A stretch of DNA of 64,000 bases from Echinococcus granulosus (taxonomy: Eukaryota > Platyhelminthes > Cestoda > Cyclophyllidea > Taeniidae): assembly GCF_000524195.1 (NCBI RefSeq), contig NW_020170392.1:355069-419068 (forward strand), written 5' to 3'. Each line of letters starts with the position of its first letter. Position 1 is the first letter of the stretch. The translations under genes and the position numbers were made by a program. The notes below the pieces were generated by a model, which was given only the letters and a program-made list of their open reading frames with translations, ran no database searches and was not told the origin of the DNA. Below are positions 52,845 through 64,000 of this stretch, piece after piece.

Positions 52845-53880
52845 TACAGAATGGCTGTGGGATTTCTGGCATGGAATGGAGACCATGCAGCCCCGGGGAA
52901 GCGCGAAGACAGCGCCTTGAGTGCTCTGAGCGCGGACAAACCGAAGAGTTAAACAAATAATCGAAGAATCACTTAGTCCCCTCTTGTGGTTAAGCGCCAT
53001 CCCCAGTGAACCCCTCGGTCGATCTCTCGCGTCGGGCATCACAATCCAGTCGGTACTGCATGTCAAACGCCCACGAACCAACCGCGCCATTCATCGAATT
53101 TGCGTGAACCTGAGTTGATAGTTGACTACAACGTCAGTGATCCCTCGTGGAAATTTTGCTGGATCTGGGACTTCGCCCTGCTTGGGAACTGCATTGAGGG
53201 GAAGAGGAAATGTGCTGGCCATCAAGTATGTCCACCTCTAATCATAAGAACATTGGCCTAAAGACAGTCATTTAGTAAAGGACGGCATTTAGAATAGTCT
53301 CGCGTGGATACGGTTTTGCGTGTTCCGTTTGTGCCACTTTGCTTCCACTTCAATGCTGTCCTGCCATATCTATCTATGTGGCTTTTCTCAAGCTATTAGA
53401 GGGGTGGAGGAGGTATCACTTACTCACTTCATTAACATCTTTAAACAGGCCGCGTACACAGCCTCATAACTAACTGACCAGGTATTCACTGCTAGGATCG
53501 CTTCAGCCATTGATAGCATTCCAGCAGAATACAGGACAGGAGCACTTACCGAAGGTGGAAGTAATTATCAACCCTTCTACCAGGGGTAGTTCCAGATTCT
53601 CCCATCTGCAGCATCTGTACTTCTTCTGTCAAGTTGATGTTTATCATTCAGTTATGGGAATCAGGGTGGCTGCCCGTCAGGATCGAATTCGTATTCCGCT
53701 GCCACCACTGTAGCCCCCCCCCCCCACGAGACTTCCCAAAAAGCGAAAGAAGCTCTAACAGTTGGGCAGAATATGTTTTGCCCAACTGGCATTTCATGGA
53801 GGACATGCCGCCCAGCGGAAGTACAACCGCAGAGCCTTAAGTGTCTGCGTTATCAAAACAAAGATTTAAACAAATAAGCA
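52845..53880 (+). mobile_element. copy 3 of TRIM/LTR-like repeat, near full length
   Basis: About 1 kb. Both ends carry versions of the same terminal block: gccttgagtgctctgagcg with cgaagagttaaacaaata at 52914-52962, and gccttaagtgtctgcg with agatttaaacaaataagc at 53834-53879, in direct orientation. The interior carries the ordered family blocks: tggatctgggacttcg, ccacttcaatgctgtcctg, ggtggaggaggtatca, ttgatagcattccagcag, gattctcccatctgcagcat and ttccgctgccaccact. A run of about 11 C (53711-53722) and gggcagaatatgt (53764) follow. No long open frame remains, so the element is non-autonomous or decayed. Confidence 0.7.
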
Positions 53881-55164
53881 ACATTACATAAACAACTGAT
53901 GATTTGCTGTTTTTATCAATCTAAAACTGGTCCCTTTATTCTTCATGGGCAGTGCTTCTGGTAATAGCACTTCAACCCTTCTGAAACGGGTAATTTTAAA
54001 ACCAAAGCATCTATTGCACTGAAGTTCTAAATTTTGTAATGAGTGCCTAAATAAATGGGAGATTTTAGAGAAAAGTGGCTCAGGCAGTTGCATGCATTCC
54101 ACCCTACTGTTCCGATAGATAGGAATTGGCGTATTAAAAACTCAACAAAATTTATTCAAATGGGCCTTGATACGCTGAATCACAGTGATGCATTCATTAA
54201 TGTTATCGCAGCATCTATAGCCCACAAAGCCAAAAACGGGTGTAGTAGAAAAGAAAAGTTACCATTTTCAGGTGGGACTTTTGCACTCCGGCAAAGACTG
54301 TAGAAGTGGCTTCGAAACCGCTGAGTGAGGTTAACAACGTTGTTGTAATAAAATCGGAGGTATCACTTCACCGAAAGACGATGCCTTGTTAAAAGTGTGC
54401 ATGAGGTCGGACAGTTCGATAAGAGGTCAAACATTCATGTCAGGAAACATCAGATAAAATGAACTTGTACTTTACCACGATTGAACTTGTAGAGATGTCC
54501 AACGGACATTTACGAGATCCAAACACTTTGCATAAGCGTGATCACATCACCGGTGCGCAGATCCATTCCTCCTTCGCGATAGGCGGGCAGAAATGGCCAG
54601 ACTGGGCATCCAAAGGCACTTCGGAGAGTGGCAGTGTATAGGCTACGCCGATTGGCAGCAATTGCGACAGAAGTGACAAATTATCCCCTTAGAGTTTTTT
54701 GTCTTCCGAGAAGTAGAGCCAATTATCTACACAGCAATTTAAATGCTTGCTTGAGATGTAATTCGAAGAACTCATCTTTTCAGGGCATTTGGACCCCATT
54801 CCTCATTACATCGCCTTTACCTTTACCAAGGGTGGCACCACCAATGTTGTTGTGACTTTTGGCATTGTTTGTATTTTTATTTAGCCCATGCGCGAGTTGG
54901 ACTGCAGGGCGAACAACTAAAAGAATTTAAGCTGATTAATTTCCCTATAATGCAAATTTAACTTACAACTTACAACTGAACCGAATTTTAGTAAGTTATC
55001 ACTACGAGCCCTCCAATTCATAAATCAAGTGTTCAGTAGCGCCGCCAGTACCCTTCTAAAGGCAAAGGAAGTTATAATGTTCAGCCAAATTGCGTATCAC
55101 CAACGCGTATTTGGGGAATGGGTAGCTACCAGGATGGTACGGAGGCCGTGTCGTCTAACAAAAT
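53881..55164. other. intergenic between repeat copies, one short plus-strand frame
   Basis: Includes an 82-codon plus frame at 54055-54303 (MGDFREKWLRQLHAFHP...) without recognised homology or splice context. Nothing else was identified. Confidence 0.3.
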
Positions 55165-56100
55165 GCAAATAAGGGAACGCAAGGGCGACAGAACACAAAA
55201 CGAAGAGATCAACAAGTAATCCAAGTTCTAGACAGACCTCCATCCCTTTTCAGCATCGTCCTCAGCGCAACGCAGTTGGCGCTGTAGGGTAAGCAGCTAC
55301 GAGCCGACCGCGCCAGTCATCAAAATTGTGCGTAATAGAAGCGATACCTGACTGCAACATCACCGATTTTTTCTTGTCATTTTCACGGGAACTGCAGTTT
55401 CGTTCTTTTTGGCAAGTGTATTGGGAGAAGAGGGAATGTGGAAGCCGTCTCGTGCATCCATCGCTAGTCGCAAGAACATTCACCTAAAAGCAGAGTTAGC
55501 AAACCTAGGATTGCGTTTAAATCGGTTTCGCCGGAGCACGATTTCGCATCAGTTCCTACTTGTCACCTTATTTCCACTTCAAAGCTACCCTGTCGTATCT
55601 ATCTGGGTCCTATCCAGCTAGTAGAGAAGTGGAGGAGGTATAGCGTATTTACCTACTTGATCTCTTCATATGGGTGCCGTGGACCGCTCCATGACAAAAT
55701 TTCCAGGTATTCACTGTCGCTTCATTTGTTGATATCTTTTCTTCAGAACATGGAATTTGGGCAGTTGCCAAAAGTAGACGGCATTTTTAACTCTTCTGCT
55801 AGGAGTCGTAACTGATTTTTCCGACGGCAGCACGCTAAAGTTTAGCATTTAATGATATAAAATAGGGTAGTTGTCATTTAGAATTGGGTTTGCTTTCCAT
55901 TGCTAACAATGCAGCAAATCGAGACTTCTCTGAGGTTAAAAGCGACCATAGTGCTAGGGCAGAATGTGTATTGTTGACGTAGAGAAGGGCTTGGGGCTAC
56001 TGGTGTGGGCCGGAGGCCAGGTCGGCCGGCGGAGTTACAAAAGTCGGAGCCTCAGGTACGCACGAAACCAAAACGAATTGTTGAACAATTAATAGTAGTG
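55165..56100 (+). mobile_element. copy 4 of TRIM/LTR-like repeat, near full length
   Basis: It begins with a terminal-block version (gacagaacacaaaacgaag near 55188) and runs through the internal blocks gaccgcgccagtcatcaaaa (55306), tgcagtttcgttc (55392), ccacttcaaagctaccctg and gtggaggaggtatag (55629). It ends with the 3' terminal block: gagacttctctgagg, tagggcagaatgtgta (about 55954), gggctactggtgtgg (55990) and cggagcctcaggtacg. Direct terminal repetition is visible although diverged. No intact frame. Confidence 0.68.
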
Positions 56101-58435
56101 TTACATTTCGTAATGTGGCTGCATGTTAGATTGAATTTCAAGAAATTACGCTGTTAAGCATAATTCCCGTATTTCAAAGCACCTGGTAAGGTATACCTTC
56201 TAATTTTACAAATCGAATTCTTTTGTCTGCCTCGTTACCTCTAAATTGTCAACTGCTGTCAAATCAGTTCGTCATCAACTAAATTTTCCTCTTCATGTTG
56301 TTAATTGCAGCCCGCTAGGTGTCCTCTCACGCTTGTGTCAAGAGCACAAAACGCTGACACCTGTCCTAAAGTCGTGTGAAAAAACCTGAAAACGGGGGTG
56401 GATGATTGCTTCGGCCTGACCGTTATTTGAAGGCTCGCCTTGCACATAGCTATTTGCTTTTCAGGCTTAGCGTAAATATGTTGATTTAATGAGCCGTGTC
56501 GTTCAGAAAATTACCCCATAGTAAGATGGGAGAAACAGAAGAGTCACATTATGTGGGAGGAAAGTGCGGTGGTACGAAATGTAGCACTTCAAAGCAATTT
56601 GACTGCCAAGGACACGAATGAGCACGACAACATCTACCCATAAGAAACGCGATTTTTTTGTCCTCTTCTGTCCAAGTTATCTGGTTCGCCCTCTTTTTCA
56701 GTGGATCCATTTATAATTTTCCCATAGGCATTAGGCGTTCTCCCTTCCCTGCAAGATGCATTTCTCTAACCTACTAACCAACTTACGTATGTTGGGGGTC
56801 GAAAGCCTTGTTTGAAGGTCCCCTTGACAAATGGACGACCAAATCGGTGTTTGGCCAAGAATGGGGAGAGGTGGTAATAACACCTAGCATATGATCAATC
56901 ATTTTAAGTGCCTGCGCGAGGCAGAAACCGTTTTGCTAAATGCCTGTAAAGACGTACGTAATTGCATGTGTAGACCGACTGGCTGGGAGAAATAGCTAAA
57001 TGCCAAGACCTATCCACTTGTGGCATCAGGAATAACATTTATTTTCGCATCTTTTGCAAGAGAAAGTGATGAGCTTCGTTTTCTCTTCTCTAGGAGGGAA
57101 ATGTGATAATTGACCACTAGTGGGAATATGTCAGTGGAGAAAAATGCCACCCATTAGAGTGGTCAAATGCCATTAACCTGGGAATTCGCAGTATTTTCGG
57201 GATTGCACTCACAGCAACTTATTTTTCGCCCTAATCCGCCTAATGTTATTGCCTGGTAAAGTGGTATATGTGTCCATTCACATTGATACTACTACTTCAA
57301 TCAAGTAGAGGTAGTGAGGGTAAGGCTACCGAGGTCCTTCCAGTACTTTTAAAAGTACTTTGAGAAAACGCTATAAAAAGGTGATGATACAAACTCGCGA
57401 ATGTTGGCGAATAACATTCAAAATCTGTTGAAGTGCATTGCCTGAAAGCGGAAGGGCCACAAGTCTCAGATCTCGAAGAGGCCTTCAGGATTAAGCGCGT
57501 TTCAGGGCCGTACCGAATCATTTCTCACCACGTCCTCATAAAATGATGTCCGTTTAGAATTAATTGTTTATTAACCGAAGAAATGCAGATTAACAATTGC
57601 CTCAAACGTCACGCAATATCTGTCTTGGCTAAAACGTACATTAAATGCTTGGAGTGACACACCATTGCCTTCTTGAATGGCCTGACTTCCAGTTGCGTCT
57701 TCTTATATGATGCCTCATTTAAAGAGTTCGTTTTTTCATCTCTTTCCGCCTACCTTGAATGGTAGAATGGTTTCAATCTCCCTAATGGAGCATAACGACA
57801 AACGAATGGTTAACACTAACTGTAATATTTGGAAGTTTAGCTTCAAAAGTCTGACTCCCTCTCTGCGAAAGTAATGGTGCGCACAGTTTCCAGGCAAGAT
57901 CTTTTCGACGCACGCTGATAGCCTTTATCCTTTTTTATCTTCCAACACTTTTAAAAATCTTCCTCTTAGAAACTCAAGTAGGGTTTCCTTCGTTGAATTC
58001 ACTTAGTCAAAACACCCGCTGTCTGTCGGAAGTAAAGCCAATGTTACGTGACAAATTCGCCTCGTTTGCTTGAGTGAAATATATGATATTTTATTTCCAC
58101 ATTTATGATCTTCAAAATCCAGGCCCCTTGAGCGACAGTCTGAAGGCTTTTTGCAAATCACAAATGACATTTCCAATCTAACTTAAAATGATTTTCTCTA
58201 AGTTGATTCAACATCAAAACAGTAAACAGTTAATGATTCAGTGAGTTGGTTTGAATTGATACCTTTCATTGTACCATCCACACTCCAAAGGTTCCATGGA
58301 AGTGACTTCAGCCGTGCGAAGACCAATTCTCTTGTAAAGACAAGGACCTTCTGCTATCCTCTCAGAAAACACAACCCTAGGAAATATTTAGCGTAGAATC
58401 AAGAGATGAATTTTAAACAAAATACTCATATTTTG
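56101..58435. other. long intergenic stretch without recognised features
   Basis: Over 2.3 kb with short frames only. No conserved protein block, tRNA-like B box or strong tandem repeat could be found by eye. Confidence 0.4.
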
Positions 58436-58439
58436 AAAG

Positions 58440-59480
58440 ATTCTTGCGGTACCCCGGGCTCCCTAAAAACGGAAGAAAGCGTAACACCACCACGGAATAT
58501 ATATGGCTGACGTGTAACAGAAACTTTTACGAACCATCCGCGCCAGTCACTTAGCTTGCGTGCAACTGAGCCGGTTGACTGTGTCGTCCCCCAGCGCTCA
58601 CGTTGGTCAACCACCCACCTCGGCCACCGCAACGCAATCGGTAGTGCAGGCAAAGGCCCCAAGAGCCAACCGCACCAGTCACCGAATTTTCACGCAAGTG
58701 GGAAGATATCCGACTGCCACGTCACTGATCTCGTTTCACAATTCCACTGAATCTGGAGTTTCGTCCTGTTTGGCAACTGTAATGGGGAAATGTGCAGGCT
58801 ACTGTGTATGTCCATCCCAAGTCGTAGGAATAGTAACCTAAAAGCACAGTCATTTAATTAAGAACTGAGTTAAAAATAGTTTCATAGAGATGATGTTTGG
58901 CATCTATTCCTCCTTGTCACTTCATTCTCACTTCAGTACTGCCCACCCATACTTATCTATTTAGGTTCTATCCAACCTATCCAACAATATCACATGTTTA
59001 CTTCATTGACATCTTCACACAGGGAACACTGATAACTACGTAGAAAGCTTTTCCAGATGATTTATGGCCACAGCTAGTGCTGCTCTAGTTGTTGATAGCA
59101 TTTACACAGAACACGAGGCTGTGGCAGTTGCCGAAGGTAGACTTCTTGCCCAAACCCTTCCGTTAGGTGTTGTCACAGAATTTCCCACCCGCAACACACT
59201 CTCTTCCTCCGCCATGATGAGCTTTACTAAGCAGCAATGGGATCCGGGGAGGTTGCGGTTTAGGATCGAGTTTGCTTTCCGCTACCACTAATGTACCCCA
59301 CTGAGACCTCTCTAAAGACGAAAAAAGATGTAATTCTGAGGCAGAATATGTATCACTGGCTTTGAGAAGGGCATAGGAGCTACTGGTGGAGGTAAAAATG
59401 ACGGAGCTCCAAAGTGTCCCGCTGCCAAAACCGAGAGTTAAGCAAAAAAATGAAGTATTGAAATTTTGAACAGCAAAAAT
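58440..59480 (+). mobile_element. copy 5 of TRIM/LTR-like repeat, longest and best preserved
   Basis: It has the terminal-block start (ggctccctaaaaacgg near 58460), then two successive versions of the ccgcgccagtcac block (about 58537 and 58670), ctggagtttcgtcctg (58752), a diverged subterminal region, gttgatagcatttacacag (59089), gaggctgtggcagttgccg (59115) and tttccgctaccactaatg (59276). It closes with gagacctctctaaagacg, gcagaatatgtat (59341), ggagctactgg and gagctccaaagtgtcccgc. A 75-codon relic frame at 59064-59291 covers the 3' internal part; homologous but frame-broken sequence occurs in copies 3 and 6. Confidence 0.7.
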
Positions 59481-60365
59481 GTCATTCCGTGAGACCTCCT
59501 AGTAAATGTTCCATCGCCTTAATTTAACAGGGTGTTCCTGTGCACCACGGATAGTGCTTTTAATTCCACCTTAGAGCAACCAAATAATCTTTATATTCAA
59601 GTTAAAAGTCATTAAACAGTCAAGTTGTTTAAAAACTGAGAACGAAAGGCCTAAAAACTAGCTGATGGGATGAAAACACCTTTCTTTCCCAGGGTACGAA
59701 ATTAGTTTTCATTTTTAGTTTAATGCATTGAAAAGATGAAACGGTTAAGGTGCACCAAAAATAAATAAGATTGAGAAATTTAGATGCAGCTAATTCCTGC
59801 ACAGGCAATTTAAGAAAAAGTTTTTCTATAGGTGCACAATATTTACAACACTGGTAATATTTAATTAACGAATCGGGCACGGGATAAATGCCAGCGATTG
59901 GTGTTGGATCTCTACCGATTTGTGATACACTAATGCGTTCCGAAATTAATGGACTGCTATTAGCGTTGCAAAATGACACCTACCTCACCCGTTCCATTTG
60001 CCCATTTCCCCTATACGCCTTTACCGAGTCGTTTCCACTTCACTGATAATTTGCAACCACTTCCTCGTATAATGCTGGCCGTCACAAAAAGGTAGCCTGC
60101 GTGGCTTAAAACTGGCTACCTCAACTCGCGGTATACATCGGTTTCTTTGCAAACGGGCGACTTAAAAGGAAGGCGAGGTATTGAAGTATTTCATCTACGT
60201 CCGGTGATTTGTACTGCCATGTCCACTGCAAGCATTATTTGATGCTTTACATTATTTGTACCATCTACAAGAAGTAATCATTGTCACACGCATTATAAAT
60301 TGCTAAATTGTTGTCTATATTCTACAACCTGGTGCATTTGTCCCCGATTTTACTAATTCTTTCGC
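59481..60365. other. intergenic, no gene recognised
   Basis: Contains a 116-codon minus frame at 59629-59979 with no recognisable motif and no supporting splice context. No other structure was seen. Confidence 0.35.
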
Positions 60366-60369
60366 TTTT

Positions 60370-60625
60370 CTACTCTCCCTGCATCCATCCGTCAAACATC
60401 CATTTCGTACACATTCATGCATCTCCTATCCATGCGTCCATCCCCTATCCCTCCATTTATCTCGTATGTATCTATCGGTTTATCCCATATCTACCCATCC
60501 ATCCCGTATCCACCCCACCAACCATCTCGTGTGCATCCATCCACCAATCCCGTATTCATCCATCCCTCTCGTATGCATCTGTCCATCTTGCATGCATCCA
60601 ACCGTTCATTCATCCTTCTATTCAT
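60370..60625 (+). repeat. degenerate ATCC-rich minisatellite
   Basis: About 250 bp of pyrimidine-rich sequence made of imperfect units of roughly 20-25 bp containing catccatcc and a recurring tcgtatgcatc or cccgtatcc element (examples near 60459, 60506, 60529, 60551, 60568). The period is irregular and units differ at many positions. All plus-strand frames are long here only because the repeat lacks stops, so the frames at 60308-60806 are not genes. Confidence 0.75.
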
Positions 60626-61380
60626 TAACATTTTCTGCCTTTGCAACTCCCCATTCATTTTAGACACATCTATTTACTGTTTAGCACTTTTAGTTAAGTG
60701 GTTGTTGCTTCCTGCGGCGGGCAGTTGTGCCTTCCAAATGGGTTGCTTTTTAGAAAGTAGCACCGATGTCACGGCCCCGACCGGTCATAAATACCAGTCG
60801 CGGTAGCATCCCCACGAAACGCCCACGTGGCGGACCTGATAAGAGTGCAAAAAAATTTCCAGCCACTGTGATTTTCTTTGTCGTGTATCTTAGTTTTAGC
60901 AAGCGCTGAGGGGCCAGAAATGCCTTGGTATTACTAATCAAGCCAATTTCCTCCTGCCATTCCTTAAATATTTTTGGTTTTATAAATTACGAATTTCTTC
61001 AGAAAGCCACGGGTACCAAAATGATAAATGCTTGCTTTATTCAATTCTGATAAGGCTCCTTTATTTACCCCAATTCTGAAGTGAAATCCGGATCGGGAGA
61101 GGAATTTGGCTGTAGTAAGGCGAATAAATGAAGAAGAGCAGCTTGATTTGCTTCGGCAGTGGAAAAATGCTTTACTCTCACAATGTCATCATTAATTTAC
61201 CCTATCTGATGTTGTTCACGGATAAGTCTGCAGCCAGATATATAAAAAAAATTTTGGCATTTTGAACAGAGAGAATAAAAAACTTGCAAATGCAAGTTTA
61301 CGAGTTATTTTGGACTAGTCATGGAACAATTAACTTCTATTTACCTGTAATACTTTGTTTAACACTCTTTTGGTAACGGA
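60626..61380. other. intergenic, no features recognised
   Basis: Sequence between the minisatellite and the repeat copies. No supported gene or RNA. Confidence 0.35.
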
Positions 61381-61384
61381 GCAC

Positions 61385-61500
61385 CTAAGGTTCTGCCATT
61401 CTTCCTTTGCTCAGCGGTATGGCCTCTGGGCGCCAAAACACATTCTGCCCAACTCTTATGCCTGCATTCCACTTCAGGAAAAGTTCAAGCGCTACTTTTC
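61385..61500 (-). mobile_element. solo terminal-repeat-like fragment of the same family
   Basis: Read on the minus strand, it holds cctgaagtggaatgc, then gttgggcagaatgtgttttgg and a ggccataccgctgagc block. These match the end block of copy 3 (gttgggcagaatatgttttg at 53761). No internal sequence adjoins it, which suggests a solo terminal repeat next to copy 6. Confidence 0.5.
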
Positions 61501-61609
61501 TTTAACCCATCTGTGGAATCATGATGAGTCAACTTCTCAATGATGTGCTATACTTTGCCTCCGGGGCAACTTATGCTCTTGATATAATATTTGAACTACT
61601 GGCCTAAAA

Positions 61610-62590
61610 TTTCATTTTGGTAATCCCCCAGAGCTAATGTATGTCTACAATACATATTCTGGACTAGTGTTATGTCTTCTCTCGTCTTCGGGAATAACGT
61701 GGGGCTTACATTAGTGGCAGCGGAAAGCAAGCCCGATTCTGAAGGACATCTTGCCTGATTTCTATTCCCGAATGTAAGGCCTTAAAGTGGCACAAGAAGG
61801 GCATATGCTGCGGATGGGAGAATCGGCGACGATCCCCAACGCAAGGGTTGAGCATGATGTCCATCTTCGGCGACTGCCTTAGTCTCGCCTTCCTCGTGAG
61901 TGCTATCAGCAACAAAAGAGACGCTCATTATGGAGTTGTCCCTGTTCCTATATGAAGAGATCAACTAGGTGAATTCATCACACCTCCTCCCCCTCTCAAC
62001 TAGCTGGGTAGAACACATATAGACATGACAGGATAGCATTGAAGTGGGAACAAAGTGGCAAGGAGGGACAGACACGACACTTCTTCCCATGGAATTGTTT
62101 TAGACCTCCGTTCTTTACTGAATGGCCATGCAATTGAGTCAGTGTTCTTGCCACCAGCGATAGACATACGAGATGTCCTGCACATACCCTATTCTCCAAT
62201 ACAATTTCCAAATAGGAAAAAACTCCAGATCCAGTGAAACCGCAGAGAAGGATTGGTAAGGTTGCAGTCAAATGTCGCCTCAGTTATACGCAAATTCGAT
62301 GAGTGGCGCGGTTGGCTCGTCGGTGCTTTTCCAACAGTATTAACTGCAGTATGATGGCCCACGCGAGTGGTGAAACAGGGGAATTCCTGACGACACTCAA
62401 AAGGAGCATATGGCTGTGTAACACTAGGATTATCTATTTAACCCTTCGTTTTTTGCTTACGGGCAATTAAGACCCTGTCTTAGTACTTTCGCTGGTCAGC
62501 ATAACCTCTAGACCATACCAGTGGTCTCTAGGCCTTGTTACTACACTTTCCTTCGCCTTCAGGAGAGTCTCAGGGCGCCACTGTGGTCAT
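61610..62590 (-). mobile_element. copy 6 of TRIM/LTR-like repeat, near full length, inverted
   Basis: Minus-strand reading from 62590 gives the terminal block (gagactctcctgaaggcgaa, ccactggtatggtctagag), then accgcgccactcatcgaat (about 62312), tggatctggagttttttcc (about 62231), ccacttcaatgctatcctg (about 62046), gggaggaggtgtgatg, ttgctgatagcactcacg, gattctcccatccgcagcat and ttccgctgccactaatgta (about 61719). The second terminal block follows (cgaagacgagagaag, ccagaatatgtattg) and ends near 61610. Block order equals copies 3-5, and the terminal block is present at both ends in direct orientation. Confidence 0.7.
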
Positions 62591-62599
62591 TGAATTTTA

Positions 62600-63314
62600 T
62601 TAACTGGGACTGTATCTGCCTTTGGAATTCAGTCCATACTGCTTGCCTTGAGGTGAAGCAAATTCACAAAAATTATGACTTAATAATGCATGGCAAACAG
62701 TGACATGAGCGATTCAAATGGTGTAAATTCCACTCCTCGCTTCATCGTTTTTAAGCAATATTCATCGCAGTTTTTTTACCCTCCTTATTAAATATTTGCG
62801 ACTTGAATACAAAATCACAAGGTGGCTCAGACTAGGAGATTCACTATCTCTAAAGTCCACGCTTTCATAGAATAATTCTAATTACGTAAGATAAGACTAC
62901 CTTCGGAATTAGAATTGGAATTTTAAGACGGTGAGATCGAAATCGAGAAGAGAGTTTCTCTCACAAAACACCAGTTTATTAAACAAAAGAACAGTCAACC
63001 TCAGTTCTCCAATAAACTTGATTATTCGAGGTGAACGTTCGTCGGTACAGCACACACTTCTATCGACACTTCCCTCCATGCATTGACGTTAGTCGTCTGG
63101 TTAGCAGCATGGCGAATGGAGATGCAGTGGTTGGAGTGACCGCCTTTTACACATTAACACAAAGCAATGGTAAACTAGGATCAAAGTACATGCACGGTGT
63201 TTGCCACATGGATCGTTGCATGTAGCTCAAATGGAGAGAAGAGTACTGACTTGTAGATGGTGCGACATTAGAGGGGAGCACATCACGACACGCTGGGTGA
63301 GAATGAAGACATCT
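62600..63314. other. intergenic 3' side of the last gene
   Basis: Lies between repeat copy 6 and the stop codon of the minus-strand gene at 63315. No coding block recognised. Confidence 0.35.
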
Positions 63315-63551
63315 TCAACTCCTCCTCACGGGATTTTCATCTCCGTTCACACCGCCCTTCGGGGACTCAGCCGGAGGCATTTGTCCACGGCTGGAGTTGA
63401 GCTCAATCGCATACCTTGAATGACTTGGAGGAATTGACTTTCTCACTCCAGTGCTGATCTCGTCCTTCGTGAGCACCTCGAATTTCGCGTCCTTGTAGAC
63501 GTTCTTTGAGCCAACAATATTCAGGATAATTATATCGCAAATCGTTGGCGC
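63315..63551 (-). CDS. last coding exon of an unidentified minus-strand gene (partial)
   Basis: An acceptor-like CCTAG precedes 63551, and an open frame runs 78 codons to TGA at 63317-63315. It contains ICDIIILNIVGSKNVYKDAK, FEVLTKDEISTGVRKSIPPS, YAIELNSSRGQMPPAE and ends in VRRS. Residue use is protein-like: a hydrophobic beta-like start, then a charged region and a Pro/Gly-rich tail. A donor-like GTATGC lies inside it, so it could instead splice onward. Upstream exons within 63552-64000 were not found and probably lie beyond the right edge. I do not recognise the family. Confidence 0.35.
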   Translation of the reverse strand, partial: APTICDIIILNIVGSKNVYKDAKFEVLTKDEISTGVRKSIPPSHSRYAIELNSSRGQMPPAESPKGGVNGDENPVRRS

Positions 63552-64000
63552 CTAGGTGGAAAATATGTGTTCTTGATAGTAAGTGAACGGGCGAAGCTTC
63601 GTGAATTGTAACACACATCGTGCATTCCAGAAGGACTAGACAACATAGCTGTAGAGAATAACAATCACCAAAAGAAGGCACCATCCAAATCGGAAAGCAG
63701 CTCGACGCAAAAATTACGAACGTGACTAAATGACTTTGGACTAGATAGCTAGCCTAAGCATGGTCAGAGTTTGTTGTTCGTGGAAATGCCTTCATCGATA
63801 GTCAGTTGTCCATTTTAAAATGGGATTTTCCCATTCATGATGTTAAGTGCCAGTATGGACCCTTTAAAGTCCTCCCAATGCCATTTACTTGGTAGTGAAA
63901 TTAAATGGCAAAAGTAAGCATTAGACTAAAAGATTGGAGCCTCTTCTGCCAGTTTCCCTCCAAATTTCATAATTGCAGCCTCTTTCTTTTTTTGAGGCGG

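Noticed and set aside
53884..54102. Minus frame overlapping the plus frame at 54055
   Set aside because: Neither has homology nor codon-like periodicity that I could see.
59064..59291. 75-codon plus frame considered as a gene
   Set aside because: It lies inside repeat copy 5, and homologous segments in copies 3 and 6 are frame-broken.
60308..60806. Plus-strand frames of 106 and 129 codons rich in His, Pro, Ser and Ile
   Set aside because: They are translations of the ATCC-rich minisatellite, which lacks stops in all frames; no splice or start context.

Overview
The window is eukaryotic. It holds intron-rich protein genes with GT-AG introns, some extremely short, and AT-rich intergenic DNA. 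The protein sequences, the 30-43 nt introns in a V-ATPase gene and the dispersed LTR-like repeats fit a parasitic flatworm, most likely a cestode. That placement is inferred from gene style, not from a database match. No rRNA, tRNA, CRISPR array or bacterial-type operon was seen.

Layout. At 1-6498 (+) are the last 13 exons of a DDX42-type DEAD-box helicase, cut by the left edge. A small three-exon basic protein (7601-8603, -), possibly RBIS-like, follows. A WW-PH-RhoGAP protein of the ARHGAP12/15/27 group runs 9395-19677 (+). A minus-strand series follows: GOLGA7-like palmitoylation cofactor (20218-23033), cytosolic-type acetyl-CoA acetyltransferase (23314-30673) and a KANSL2-like NSL subunit (30953-33665). 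A plus-strand V-ATPase subunit C (35889-37822) interrupts it. The minus-strand series resumes with a possible orphan exon (38548-38812), an HtrA/Omi-type serine protease (39263 to about 41507) and TADA3 (42055-50340). From 51 kb the window is mostly intergenic, with several copies of one repeat family of about 1 kb that looks like a TRIM or other short LTR element, plus a pyrimidine-rich minisatellite. The last exon of an unidentified minus-strand gene lies at 63315-63551.

Gene models were built by hand from conserved protein blocks, splice-site dinucleotides and phase continuity. The summed exon lengths are multiples of three for DDX42, ARHGAP, GOLGA7 (with a GC donor), ACAT, KANSL2 and V-ATPase C, which supports those models. 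The starts of HTRA and of the orphan genes are unresolved, and the central TADA3 splices have alternatives.

The genes are mainly housekeeping: RNA helicase, Rho signalling, Golgi palmitoylation, thiolase, proton pump, mitochondrial-type protease and two histone-acetyltransferase-complex subunits. No metabolic cluster is evident. The points most worth checking are the repeat family, the tiny and GC-AG introns, the single tryptophan apparently shared by two WW modules, and the N-terminally short KANSL2.
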